Positions 34,013 to 42,327 are shown, numbered from the stretch's first letter. The stretch: DNA of 64,000 nucleotides from Croceicoccus bisphenolivorans (GCF_001634625.1 NZ_LRSE01000005.1:243236-307235); one strand, 5' to 3'. The notes: a model not told the origin generated them from the letters alone. Numbers and translations: made by a program.

Positions 34013-34969
34013 ATGGCACTGGTTCTGCAGACAGACTATGCATGGCCGGACACGTCGATAGAGCGTGGCGTGATCGAGGCCGCGGGGCACGCTTTCGTGG
34101 CGGGACCGTCGGTTCCCGCACCTGCGCAAGAGATTGAGGCGTTGGTCGCGAAGCATCGGCCCGATGCGATCATGACCTGCTGGGCAGAGGTGTCGGCAGC
34201 AGCGATTGCGGCAGCACCCGACCTCGTCATGGTGCAGCGGATCGGCGTGGGGCTGGACAACATCGCGATGGAGGAGGCGACCCGTCGCGGGGTTCTGGTC
34301 ACCAACGTCCCCGACTATTGCGTGGGCGAAGTAGCCGATCACGCGGTCGCGCTGCTGCTGGATTGGGCGCGGGGCACCGTAGTGTTCGATCGTGACGTCA
34401 AGGCGGGTAACTGGAACCCGGCAGCCGCGCGGTTGCGGCGCGTTTCCGACCTATCCGTCGGGATCGTCGGATTTGGCCGCATCGGCAAGGCCACGGCAAG
34501 CAGGCTGCTCGCCTTTGGCTGCGCGGTCGGTACGGTGGACCGTGGGCACGAAACCGGCATCAACGTGCGCGCAGTCCCGTTCGAACAGCTGCTGGGCGAA
34601 AGCGATGTCGTGATCGTTCACGCCCCTTTGACGGAGCAGACCCATCACCTGTTCGATGCGCAGACCATTGCGCGGATGAAACCGGGCGCATGCCTGATCA
34701 ACGTCAGCCGGGGGCCATTGGTGGACAACGATGCGTTGCTGGCCGCGTTGGAGGCGGGGCACTTGTCCGGCGCAGGTATCGACGTTGTCGAAGGCGAACC
34801 CGAACCTCCGCGCGCGCTGGTCGACCGGCCGGATGTCATTGTCACACCGCACATCGCCTTTTCGTCGGCGGCCTCGCTGGCCGAACTGCGGCGGCGATCG
34901 GCAGAGGAGGTCGTTCGCGTCCTTGCCGGACTCGCGCCCGAAAACCCCTGCAACAACGCCCGGACCTGA
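34013..34969 (+). CDS. D-2-hydroxyacid dehydrogenase (NAD-dependent, GyaR/SerA-like fold)
   Basis: A 318-residue enzyme with the substrate-domain motif QRIGVGLDNI, the NAD loop VGIVGFGRIGKATA, the catalytic Arg in NVSRGPLVDNDAL, Glu in DVVEGEPEPP and His in TPHIAFSS. These enzymes interconvert D-2-hydroxy acids and 2-oxo acids. The downstream enolase homologue starts within its stop codon, so expression is coupled. This suggests that it makes the D-hydroxy acid which the kinase then phosphorylates. The substrate is unknown; glyoxylate, hydroxypyruvate and larger 2-oxo acids are all open. Confidence 0.87.
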   Translation: MALVLQTDYAWPDTSIERGVIEAAGHAFVAGPSVPAPAQEIEALVAKHRPDAIMTCWAEVSAAAIAAAPDLVMVQRIGVGLDNIAMEEATRRGVLVTNVPDYCVGEVADHAVALLLDWARGTVVFDRDVKAGNWNPAAARLRRVSDLSVGIVGFGRIGKATASRLLAFGCAVGTVDRGHETGINVRAVPFEQLLGESDVVIVHAPLTEQTHHLFDAQTIARMKPGACLINVSRGPLVDNDALLAALEAGHLSGAGIDVVEGEPEPPRALVDRPDVIVTPHIAFSSAASLAELRRRSAEEVVRVLAGLAPENPCNNART

Positions 34970-36252
34970 TGATGACCGATACCAGGATTGCCGCCGTCCA
35001 TGCGCGGCAAATTCTCGACAGTCGCGGACGCCCCACTGTCGAGGCGGAAGTCACGCTGGCAAACGGCATAAGGGGCCGTGCTTCGTCACCCTCGGGCGCG
35101 TCGACGGGCAAGGCCGAGGCGGTGGAGCTTCGCGACGGACGGGCCGAAGCCGAAGGGCTTGGAGTGCGCGATGCCGTTGCCAACGTGAAGGGCGAGATCG
35201 CAGGGGCGGTCGGCGGGCTCGACGCGATGGACCAGCAGGCGATCGACAATGCGATGCTTGCGCTGGACGGCACGGCGAACCTGTCGCGGCTGGGCGGTAA
35301 TGCAACGCTTGCGGTAAGTCTTGCCGTTTTGCGGGCCGGCGCGATGGCGCGGGGCGAACCGCTTTGGCGCCGCGTGTCCGAACTCGCCGGTGCAGAGCCG
35401 TCGATGCCGTTGCCCATGGTGAACATCCTGTCCGGCGGGCTGCATGCCGGACGCGGCATGGACGTGCAGGATTTTCTTGCCGTTCCGGTCGGCGCGGGTT
35501 CCTATTCCGAAGCGCTGGACTGGATCTGCCGCGTGCGGGCAGAGGCGGCGCGCTGCTGCGCTGCGCTGGGATTGCCGACCCTGCTGGCGGACGAGGGCGG
35601 GCTTTCTCCCGGTTTCGAACATGCCGAGCAGGCTCTGGACCTGATGGTGGATGCAATCGGCCGCGCCGGGCTGAGGGCTGGCGACGACGTTGCCATCACG
35701 CTGGACATCGCATCGTCCTCGCTGGTCGATGCCGAGGGGAATTATCCTTTCGCGCGGCAGGGGCGGGTCTACAATTCGGCCGAAATGATCGAGATGCAGG
35801 CCGGTTGGGTCGCGCGCTATCCGATCGTTTCGATAGAGGACGGACTTGGCGAGGATGACTGGGCGAACTGGCCTGAAATGACACGGCGGCTGCCCGGTAT
35901 CCAACTGGTGGGAGACGATCTTTTCGCCACGCAGCCGGGTCGTATCGGGCGGGCAATCGACGCGAATATCTGCAATGCGGCGCTGATCAAGGTCAACCAG
36001 AACGGCACTGTTTCCGGAACGCTGGATGCCGTGCGCACCGCGCGCGAAGGCGGTTATGCCATCGTCGTTTCAGCGCGGTCCGGAGAGACCGAGGACGATT
36101 ACCTCGCCGATCTGGCCGTCGGTTGCGGCGGGGGACAGATCAAGGTGGGGTCCGTCCGCACGTCCGACCGGCTGGCCAAGTACAACCAGTTGCTCCGGAT
36201 CGAGGAAGCGGGCTTGCCGTGGGCCGGAACTTCGGGCCTTGCCCCGCTGTGA
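34969..36252 (+). CDS. Divergent enolase homologue with altered C3-side active-site residues
   Basis: A 427-residue protein alignable to enolase from end to end. Retained are the GASTG loop (residues 43-47), His159 (GGLHA), Glu209 (ADEGG), Mg ligands Asp246, Glu290 and Asp316, Lys341 (ALIKVNQ), the Arg370-Ser371 phosphate pair and Lys392 (GQIKVG). Changed are the Glu of QEF to Asp168 and the His of SHRSG to Ala369, two residues that line the leaving-hydroxyl side. It is therefore probably active on a 2-phospho-3-hydroxy acid other than 2-phosphoglycerate. The ATGATG start lies in the dehydrogenase stop, and the kinase overlaps its end by 4 bases. A housekeeping role is unlikely. Confidence 0.85.
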   Translation: MMTDTRIAAVHARQILDSRGRPTVEAEVTLANGIRGRASSPSGASTGKAEAVELRDGRAEAEGLGVRDAVANVKGEIAGAVGGLDAMDQQAIDNAMLALDGTANLSRLGGNATLAVSLAVLRAGAMARGEPLWRRVSELAGAEPSMPLPMVNILSGGLHAGRGMDVQDFLAVPVGAGSYSEALDWICRVRAEAARCCAALGLPTLLADEGGLSPGFEHAEQALDLMVDAIGRAGLRAGDDVAITLDIASSSLVDAEGNYPFARQGRVYNSAEMIEMQAGWVARYPIVSIEDGLGEDDWANWPEMTRRLPGIQLVGDDLFATQPGRIGRAIDANICNAALIKVNQNGTVSGTLDAVRTAREGGYAIVVSARSGETEDDYLADLAVGCGGGQIKVGSVRTSDRLAKYNQLLRIEEAGLPWAGTSGLAPL

Positions 36253-37235
36253 GCGCGCCGTCCCCCGAACTTGCCGATTTCCTGTACGAGCACGAGCTTG
36301 CCCCCGATGGCGAGGACTGTCGCTGGTCGGCTTTGACCGGCGGCATTTCTTCCGAAATCTGGCGCGTGTCGACTTCGCGCGGAGACTTGTGCGTAAAGCG
36401 GGCGCTCGCAAAATTACGGGTGGCCAGTGATTGGGAAGCTCCGGTCGACCGCAATGCGGTGGAGTGGAACTACCTTGACTTCGTCGGCCGGATCGAAGGC
36501 GTGCGCGTGCCGCGATTGCTGGCGCATGACGAGCCACGCGGTATGTTCGCGATGGAGTTCCTGCCGCCGGAGGATCACCCCGTATGGAAAGCGCGGATTT
36601 TTGCCGGTCATGTCGATCCCGAATTCGCAGGGCAGGTCGGGCGGATGATCGCCGCGATCCATTCCGCTGGCGCGCGCGATCCCCAAGTGCCGGAGCGTTT
36701 TGCTACGGACACGAACTTCGACGCACTGCGCATCGACCCCTATTTGCTTACGACGGCCCGCGCGCATCCCGACCTTGCCCCGATCATCACGCAAACCGCA
36801 CGCTTGACGCAGCAAACGAAGCGCGCCCTCGTGCATGGCGATGTCAGCCCCAAGAATATCCTTTGCGGTCCGGAAGGCCCGGTCCTGATCGATGCCGAAA
36901 CCGCGTGGTTCGGCGATCCGGCATTCGATCTTGCCTTTTGCCTGAACCACCTTGCGATAAAGGCGAGGATCCTGCCCCATCGCGACGCGCTGGCCGGATC
37001 GTTTGCGGCCCTGACGGATGCCTATCTTGCCAACGTCGACTGGGAGCGTCCGGCGGATGTCGAGGCGCGCGCTGCATCCTTGCTGGCGGCACTCGCACTG
37101 GCCCGCGTCGATGGCAAATCGCCGCTCGAATACCTGTCGGACGAAGACCGCGTTTCTTTACGCAAGGCGGCGCGTGATTGCGTCGCGGCACGTGTCGAGC
37201 GGTTGTCCGATGCTTTTGCGATGCTGATCGCATGA
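36249..37235 (+). CDS. APH-fold small-molecule kinase coupled to the enolase homologue
   Basis: A 328-residue kinase of the aminoglycoside/choline phosphotransferase fold. It carries the catalytic loop LVHGDVSPKNILC (HGD and Asn), the metal Asp in VLIDAETAW and the N-lobe Lys in DLCVKRAL. The GTG start at 36249 overlaps the enolase stop by 4 bases; the frame is open upstream but that part is an enolase shadow. Family members phosphorylate hydroxyls of varied small molecules. Next to an enolase and a hydroxyacid dehydrogenase, phosphorylation of a 2,3-dihydroxy acid is the natural guess. Resistance is improbable in this context. Confidence 0.82.
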   Translation: MSAPSPELADFLYEHELAPDGEDCRWSALTGGISSEIWRVSTSRGDLCVKRALAKLRVASDWEAPVDRNAVEWNYLDFVGRIEGVRVPRLLAHDEPRGMFAMEFLPPEDHPVWKARIFAGHVDPEFAGQVGRMIAAIHSAGARDPQVPERFATDTNFDALRIDPYLLTTARAHPDLAPIITQTARLTQQTKRALVHGDVSPKNILCGPEGPVLIDAETAWFGDPAFDLAFCLNHLAIKARILPHRDALAGSFAALTDAYLANVDWERPADVEARAASLLAALALARVDGKSPLEYLSDEDRVSLRKAARDCVAARVERLSDAFAMLIA

Positions 37236-37251
37236 TGCGGCACATCGTTGT

Positions 37252-38154
37252 GTGAAACCTATGTTGGATTGGGAGTTCGGTGCGTTGAACGATTGGATTG
37301 CGATGACGGTTACCGGTGAGGGACGCCGGGACCTGGCACTGGACGTGTTCCACCCTGCAGGCGAGGCGAACGGCGCGGCAGTCATCCTGCTACATGGCGG
37401 CGGATGGGCGCGCGGCCATCGTTCGGCAACCCATGGCTATGCAAGGGCACTGGCGGCAGCAGGCTTCGTCGCCATTGCAGCGGAATACCGCTTGCTGGGC
37501 GAGGCGGCTTTCCCCGCACAGGTCGACGATATCCGTGATACGGTGCGCTGGGTTCGTGCCCACGCCGAAGAATTGCGTATCGATCCCGACATGATTGCCT
37601 TGCAGGGCTATTCGGCTGGTGGTCACCTCGCTTTGATGGTTTCCGGAACGCAGCCCGGTTCGGGCCATGAAGGCAAAGTCGGCGGCACTTCGGATGGCAG
37701 CGGGGTTGCTGCCGTCGTGTCCTTCTTCGCCGCCGCGCGGCTGGACAGCGATCCGGAGGCGATAGAGATGCCGCCCTTTGCCGCGCTGCTGAACGGCGGG
37801 GGAATGGAAGCGGCGCGAGCGGCCAGTCCGGTCCACTATGTCAACGCGGCTTCGCCCACGACATTCATCATCGGAGGAACGGCCGACTTCATGCAGCCGC
37901 TGGATGCCGGGCTCGACCTGCTGCGCGCCTATGTTGCCGCAGGCGCGGAGGTCGAGTTCCACTACCTCCATTCGCAGACCCACGAATTCTGCGCCACGCC
38001 ATCGGTTTTGCCTGCGATCATGGACGAAGTGATCTTCTTCTATCGCCGCACCCTTACCGAGCGCCGCGCTTTCGAAGACGAGGCGAAGGATCTCAACCCG
38101 TTTGCGCGGGTATCCAGCTTTGCCGAACTGATGGCGGCGATAACACCCGGATAG
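37252..38154 (+). CDS. Alpha/beta hydrolase (HSL/carboxylesterase type)
   Basis: A 300-residue hydrolase. The oxyanion motif is LLHGGGWARG, the nucleophile elbow GYSAGGHLAL contains the catalytic Ser, the acid is probably in GGTADFMQP, and the His is in SQTHEFC. It could open an ester or lactone of the operon's substrate. It starts with GTG at 37252, or at the ATG at 37261, 16 bases after the kinase stop. Confidence 0.85.
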   Translation: MKPMLDWEFGALNDWIAMTVTGEGRRDLALDVFHPAGEANGAAVILLHGGGWARGHRSATHGYARALAAAGFVAIAAEYRLLGEAAFPAQVDDIRDTVRWVRAHAEELRIDPDMIALQGYSAGGHLALMVSGTQPGSGHEGKVGGTSDGSGVAAVVSFFAAARLDSDPEAIEMPPFAALLNGGGMEAARAASPVHYVNAASPTTFIIGGTADFMQPLDAGLDLLRAYVAAGAEVEFHYLHSQTHEFCATPSVLPAIMDEVIFFYRRTLTERRAFEDEAKDLNPFARVSSFAELMAAITPG

Positions 38155-38196
38155 GGCCGACTCACACGCGGGCACACCATACGAGAGAGGATGAGG

Positions 38197-39333
38197 ATGG
38201 CAGCAATCAGGAGCGTGACGATTGTCGGCGGCGGGATCGGCGGGCTGACGCTGGCCGTCGCCTTGCGGCAGATTGGGGTCGAGGTTCGCATCATCGAAAA
38301 GGGCGACCGGGCAAGTCGGCTAGGAACCGGTATTTCGCTGCTCGGCAATGCCTTGCGTGCACTCGACCGGATCGGTCTGGCCGATACCTGCATTGCGCGC
38401 GGCTATGGTTATGACTGTTTGAAGACCCGCGATGCCGCGGGTGAACTGCTCGACGAGATCGCGCTGCCCCGAACGTTTCGTCCCGATCGACCCGGTGCAT
38501 TCGGCATCATGCGGCCGGTCCTCGCGCAGATCCTGGAGAACGAGGCGACAAGCCTTGGCGCGGCCATCGATTTCGAAACGACGGTTGAAGACCTGGAGGA
38601 GACAGCGGACGGTGTCACGCTTGCGTTGTCCAGTGGAGAGAAAGTCTGCTCCGACATCGTCGTAGGTGCTGACGGTGCGAATTCCGCCATGCGTGAACGC
38701 CTGTTCGGAACGGCCCTGAAGCCGGAGTATTGCGGGCAAGGCGGGCTGCGCTACACCGCGCTGCGACCGGCAGAGATGAACGGGGTCACGTTCTATCGCG
38801 ATACTGTCGGCAATGCGGTGGGCGCGATCCCGCTGTCGGACGAGAAGTGCTATTACTTCATCCTCGAAACCGGCGAACGACCGGGCCACCTGTCGCAAAC
38901 GGAAGTGGCCGATCTCTGGCAGGAACGGGTGGCAGGGTTCTCCGCACCCGAACTGGTAGAGACGGTCAGGCATGCCCATCAGGCCGAAGCGCTGTCCTAT
39001 CGTCCGTTCGATGTCCTGATGATGCCGCGGCCATGGCACAAGGGGCGCATCGTCCTGATCGGCGATGCGGTCCATTCGATGTCGCCGCAGCTGACCTCTG
39101 GTGGCGGGATGGCCATCGAGGATGCTGTCGTGCTGGCAGAGGAGATTTCGGCGGGACGCGATTTCACCGCGACGTTGGCCCGCTTCGAAAACCGGCGCGA
39201 ACCGCGTGTGCGCCCGATCCTCGAAACGTCGCTTGCCATCTGCCGTAACGAGCAGAACCCTTCACTCGCTGCACATGGCAAGAGCATGGACCTGCTGCAA
39301 CGGGGATATGCCTTGCTTGCCGATGCGTTCTGA
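38197..39333 (+). CDS. FAD-dependent monooxygenase (class A, PHBH fold)
   Basis: A 378-residue flavoprotein. The dinucleotide fold is IVGGGIGGLTLAVAL, the second FAD motif DIVVGADGANS, and the third VLIGDAVHSMSPQLTSGG. These enzymes hydroxylate phenolic acids or perform related oxygenations with NAD(P)H. It is the last gene of the operon. GAGAGAGG directly precedes the ATG at 38191, so the in-frame ATG at 38197 has better spacing and is preferred. Confidence 0.87.
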   Translation: MAAIRSVTIVGGGIGGLTLAVALRQIGVEVRIIEKGDRASRLGTGISLLGNALRALDRIGLADTCIARGYGYDCLKTRDAAGELLDEIALPRTFRPDRPGAFGIMRPVLAQILENEATSLGAAIDFETTVEDLEETADGVTLALSSGEKVCSDIVVGADGANSAMRERLFGTALKPEYCGQGGLRYTALRPAEMNGVTFYRDTVGNAVGAIPLSDEKCYYFILETGERPGHLSQTEVADLWQERVAGFSAPELVETVRHAHQAEALSYRPFDVLMMPRPWHKGRIVLIGDAVHSMSPQLTSGGGMAIEDAVVLAEEISAGRDFTATLARFENRREPRVRPILETSLAICRNEQNPSLAAHGKSMDLLQRGYALLADAF

Positions 39334-39340
39334 TTCCGGC

Positions 39341-39367
39341 CCGGCGGCGCCATCGGGACGCCGCCGG
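39341..39367. repeat. Perfect 9-base hairpin between the convergent monooxygenase and dioxygenase genes
   Basis: CCGGCGGCG pairs with CGCCGCCGG around a 9-base loop. It has no T-run on either side but lies exactly between two stop codons, so it may act as a bidirectional barrier or 3'-end stabiliser. Confidence 0.55.
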
Positions 39368-39378
39368 TAACCGATCGC

Positions 39379-40425
39379 TCAACCGATCGCCGGTTCGTCA
39401 GGATGGCTCGCGGCCTCTTCCTGCGCTGCTTCCGGATAGACGAACTTCTCCGGAACGGACCCGTCCGGCAGCAGGGTCTTGTCGAAAGAGACTTCCCATG
39501 GAACCTCTTCCGGCAGGAACGGCAGGATATGATTGGTCCAACTGAATGCACCGAAACGCGCTTCCCACACGCGCGGCACCCATTGGTCGTCGAGGTAGTC
39601 GGTATCGGCACCGTATTCGGCCATGCCACCTGCCGGATTGTCGAAATAGCAGAACAGGGCCGATGCGATCCGGTGTCTGCCCACGCCGTTCAGCGGGCTC
39701 GTGTAGCCGCGCCGTTCCATATAGTTGGAGCCGGCGAGGATCTCGTCGATATCCTCTACTCCGAAGCATACGTGATCGAAGCCAAGTGTGAAGGGCGGTA
39801 GGGCTTCGGCGCGCTGGAAATAGTTGGTGTGATGCTGGTTCGCACCTTCCGGGCGGACGAAGATCCCGGCATTGACCTGATAGTCGGTCATCCTGAAATC
39901 CAGCCTATCGCGCCAGAACTCCATGCAGGCGTGCATGTCGGCAACCCGCCAGACCACGTGATTGATCGTCTTGGGCTTGGCCCGCACCCGCCAGCGCCGA
40001 TGCTGGTTCAGGCGCTTCACATTGTCCGGCGCGTTCACCGGGTCGGGCGCGTAGAGAACCGGCTTGCGCCGCCAGACGCGAAGGGCGAGGGGGATGTTTT
40101 CCGGGCCGATGAAATGGATCGACTGGCCGTCTTCGCCCCAGCGGACGTCCCGGTCGACACCGACACGAGCGGCATAGTGCTCAAGATCGTCGACCGCATC
40201 GACCCCGTAAGTCACCTCGCGAACGCCGGAGCCTTCGTAGTGGTGCGTTGGCAGCGAAGGGTCGTCATCGCACAGCAGGATCACCTTCGATCCTTCGTCG
40301 AGCCTGTAGACAACCTTGCTGTCGGACCGCGAAACGGCTTTCAGACCGAAATCGTCATAGAAACGGGCCGACGCGGCAAGATCGGAAACGCCGTATGTGA
40401 TGCGCTCGATTGAACAGATTGGCAT
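39379..40425 (-). CDS. Type I extradiol ring-cleavage dioxygenase 2 (VOC superfamily)
   Basis: A 348-residue two-domain VOC enzyme with the iron ligands His in TINHVVWRV, His in GFDHVCFGV and Glu in GGMAEYGADTD. It starts at the ATG at 40425 after GAGAGG. It carries a C-terminal extension of about 40 residues (PEEVPWEVSF onwards) beyond the usual fold. It ends convergent with the monooxygenase at 39333, whose dihydroxy product it might cleave. Confidence 0.86.
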   Translation of the reverse strand: MPICSIERITYGVSDLAASARFYDDFGLKAVSRSDSKVVYRLDEGSKVILLCDDDPSLPTHHYEGSGVREVTYGVDAVDDLEHYAARVGVDRDVRWGEDGQSIHFIGPENIPLALRVWRRKPVLYAPDPVNAPDNVKRLNQHRRWRVRAKPKTINHVVWRVADMHACMEFWRDRLDFRMTDYQVNAGIFVRPEGANQHHTNYFQRAEALPPFTLGFDHVCFGVEDIDEILAGSNYMERRGYTSPLNGVGRHRIASALFCYFDNPAGGMAEYGADTDYLDDQWVPRVWEARFGAFSWTNHILPFLPEEVPWEVSFDKTLLPDGSVPEKFVYPEAAQEEAASHPDEPAIG

Positions 40426-40868
40426 CCTCTCGATCCTTTCAGGATTTTGGAACCTTTGTTGTTTTTCAGGCTCTTCGTGTTCCGATCCGACACTTTTGAC
40501 CGCCCTTGGCGGTTAATGTCTTCACATTCGGTTCAACAGCCTTTCAGGGCTATATAATGAACTTATCGTATCCTAAATATCCAACAATTTTAGGTCAAGC
40601 GATGGAGGCTGTCTGGCAGCGGGCAACCGAAATTTTTATACCACCCCTGCTCCAATTCCGCCGAATGCAGGCCTTGTCGCTTTTCACGGAAACCGGTTCC
40701 GCTTTGATTGCAATGCATGAAAATCAGCTATGGATTCGATGCGATGCGTATCGTAATGGTGCAATAGCTCGGGCGATCGCGGAATCGACGTTCAGTGTGC
40801 GGATCACCTTCTCACACGACACGACCGATCCGCAGCTCGTCCGACGGGTGTAAATAGGGAGAGTTCAA
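40426..40868. promoter_or_regulatory. 443-base intergenic region between extradiol dioxygenase 2 and the VOC-ferredoxin pair
   Basis: No convincing gene. It contains a TATAAT hexamer at 40553-40558 with only a weak -35, an inverted repeat CCTAAA/TTTAGG at 40572-40594, the S-type site at 40738-40757 and a ribosome site GGGAGAG before the GTG at 40869. The open frame 40506-40853 has no recognisable motif and covers the operator. The stretch is visibly more AT-rich than its neighbours. Confidence 0.55.
40738..40757. promoter_or_regulatory. Candidate operator S8 (GATGCG-N8-CGTAAT)
   Basis: The spacer ATGCGTAT is the reverse complement of the S1 spacer, and CGATGCGTAT (40742-40751) is an exact match to the 16286 and 16392 cores. 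It lies about 110 bases upstream of the VOC gene at 40869. Confidence 0.5.
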
Positions 40869-41267
40869 GTGGCTGATGCTGTGATTTCCGGGAACGATGT
40901 GTTTTCTCACGCATGTGTCGGGGCTTCCGATCTGGAAGCATCGTGCAAGTTCTATGATGCGGCACTTGGCGCGCTAGGTGTCAAGAACCTGGGGCCGTTC
41001 GGTGATTCCTGTGTGCTTTACGGCAAGGAAAAGCCCGCATTTCTCGTGCTGAAGCCGGGCAATGGCGAAGCGCCCAGCGGCAATGGCGTCACCATCGGTT
41101 TCGCGGCAGCATCGCCGGCCGATGTCGATGCTTTCCACGCCGCCGGACTGGCTGCGGGCGGTAGTGACGAGGGCGCAAGCGGCCCCCGCGGTCACCTGCC
41201 GGGTGCCTATGCCGGTTATCTGCGTGATCCGGCGGGCAACAAGGTCTGCGCTTACACGTTCGTGTAA
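40869..41267 (+). CDS. Small single-domain VOC (glyoxalase-like) protein
   Basis: A 132-residue VOC protein (VFSHACVGASDLEASCKFYD; GYLRDPAGNKVCAYTFV). The metal Glu expected near the C-terminus (GNKxE) is Cys-Ala here, so a metal-dependent reaction is uncertain. It starts with GTG 12 bases after GGGAGAG. It precedes the ferredoxin by 12 bases and shares its transcript. Confidence 0.82.
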   Translation: MADAVISGNDVFSHACVGASDLEASCKFYDAALGALGVKNLGPFGDSCVLYGKEKPAFLVLKPGNGEAPSGNGVTIGFAAASPADVDAFHAAGLAAGGSDEGASGPRGHLPGAYAGYLRDPAGNKVCAYTFV

Positions 41268-41279
41268 GGAGATCCGGCA

Positions 41280-41600
41280 ATGACGATTTCCATCGAGGTC
41301 ACAGATCGCGAAGGCCAGACCAAGACCATTCAGGCCGCCGAGGGCATCTCCTTGATGGAGGCAATTCGGGACGCAGGTTTCGACGAACTCCTGGCCCTGT
41401 GCGGCGGATGTTGTTCATGCGCCACGTGCCATGTCCAGGTGCATCCGGGGTTTGAGGATCGGCTTCCTCCCGTTAGCGGTGACGAGGACGATCTGCTCGA
41501 CAGTTCCGATTTTCGCATCGCCACGTCCAGGCTGTCGTGCCAGATCGCGCTTACACCGCAGCTCGACGGGCTGGCGGTGACGATTGCGCCGGAAGACTGA
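41280..41600 (+). CDS. 2Fe-2S plant/putidaredoxin-type ferredoxin
   Basis: A 106-residue ferredoxin with the cluster ligands in [15 protein letters not shown] (C-x5-C-x2-C) and the fourth Cys in RLSCQIAL, the adrenodoxin/putidaredoxin pattern. Such ferredoxins feed P450s, and the P450 at 42379 is 0.8 kb downstream beyond MarR. It could also serve the Rieske oxygenases. No ferredoxin reductase is present in the window. Confidence 0.9.
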   Translation: MTISIEVTDREGQTKTIQAAEGISLMEAIRDAGFDELLALCGGCCSCATCHVQVHPGFEDRLPPVSGDEDDLLDSSDFRIATSRLSCQIALTPQLDGLAVTIAPED

Positions 41601-41607
41601 AGAAATC

Positions 41608-41645
41608 CGGCAGCAGGCGGGCAGTATTCAGCCCGCCTGCTGCCG
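41608..41645. repeat. Perfect 15-base hairpin after the ferredoxin gene
   Basis: CGGCAGCAGGCGGGC pairs with GCCCGCCTGCTGCCG around the 8-base loop AGTATTCA, 7 bases after the ferredoxin stop and before the convergent MarR stop. There is no T-run. The strength of the stem suggests transcript-end protection or termination aided by another factor. Confidence 0.7.
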
Positions 41646-41719
41646 ACCACCGTTGGAGTGCCGGCTGCCTCTGTGCGAGGCCGGTTGCACAGAACCTGCA
41701 ACACACGCTCCGATCGCCA

Positions 41720-42235
41720 TCACGGTCGCCTTCCCTTGTGGAGTTGCGCGTTGACGGCCCTGACGTTGGACTCCAGCTTGTCGAGCAGTTTCAACAGCAG
41801 CTCGATATCGATGCCATCGACGATGGCGGCATAGTGGGGAATGACGTCCGAGCGGATCTGGTCGTAGAACCGGGCACCTGTCGGCGTGAGAGAGATCATA
41901 AGGGTGCGCGAGTCTGCCTGCCCCTTCTTGCTGGTTACCAGTTTTCGCTTTTCCATCGGTTTGATACGACGGCTGATCCAGGCCTTGTCGACGCCGAGAT
42001 CGCGGCTGATGGTACTGATCGATGCTTCCGATCGCGCTTTCAGGTAGCCGAGAATTCGCAATTCCGTGATATTGAGGAAGTGACCGTCGCTGAGCATAGC
42101 GCGAGCGCACTCTTCGACGATCGCGGCAGCAGCGGACAAACGCACGGTGATGAACGCATCGAACGCACTGCCATCGGGCGGGACGGTGTTGGCAGGCGAC
42201 TTTTCTGCCGGATTGATCATGGATCGAGTGGTCAT
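41720..42235 (-). CDS. MarR-family transcriptional regulator
   Basis: A 171-residue winged-helix regulator: NITELRILGYLKARSEASIS, recognition helix DLGVDKAWISRRIK, and wing KKGQADSRTLMISLT. It is divergent from the P450, with the S-type site at 42328 between them. That makes it the best candidate for the protein that binds the recurring TACG-N8-CGTA sites. MarR dimers commonly bind pseudo-palindromes of about this length. The link is inference. Confidence 0.87.
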   Translation of the reverse strand: MTTRSMINPAEKSPANTVPPDGSAFDAFITVRLSAAAAIVEECARAMLSDGHFLNITELRILGYLKARSEASISTISRDLGVDKAWISRRIKPMEKRKLVTSKKGQADSRTLMISLTPTGARFYDQIRSDVIPHYAAIVDGIDIELLLKLLDKLESNVRAVNAQLHKGRRP

Positions 42236-42327
42236 GCCTTTAACCAGTGCCAGAGTTGATATCGGTCGCCAATCGGCTCAATCGTTGTCTTGACAACAAA
42301 TATCGATCTTCATTACCATCTTCCATA

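Noticed and set aside
36123..36248. Upstream extension of the APH-fold kinase
   Set aside because: It lies within the end of the enolase homologue and has no kinase features; the GTG at 36249 with a 4-base overlap is the natural start.
34969..36252. Housekeeping glycolytic enolase
   Set aside because: Two conserved active-site residues are changed and the neighbours are catabolic, not the usual central-metabolism genes.
36249..37235. Aminoglycoside resistance gene
   Set aside because: Only the fold is shared. Its coupling to an enolase homologue and a hydroxyacid dehydrogenase points to a metabolic kinase.
40506..40853. 115-codon open frame between two VOC genes
   Set aside because: It has no recognisable motif and no good ribosome site, is AT-rich unlike its neighbours, and covers the S8 operator and a -10-like hexamer. 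Treated as non-coding.
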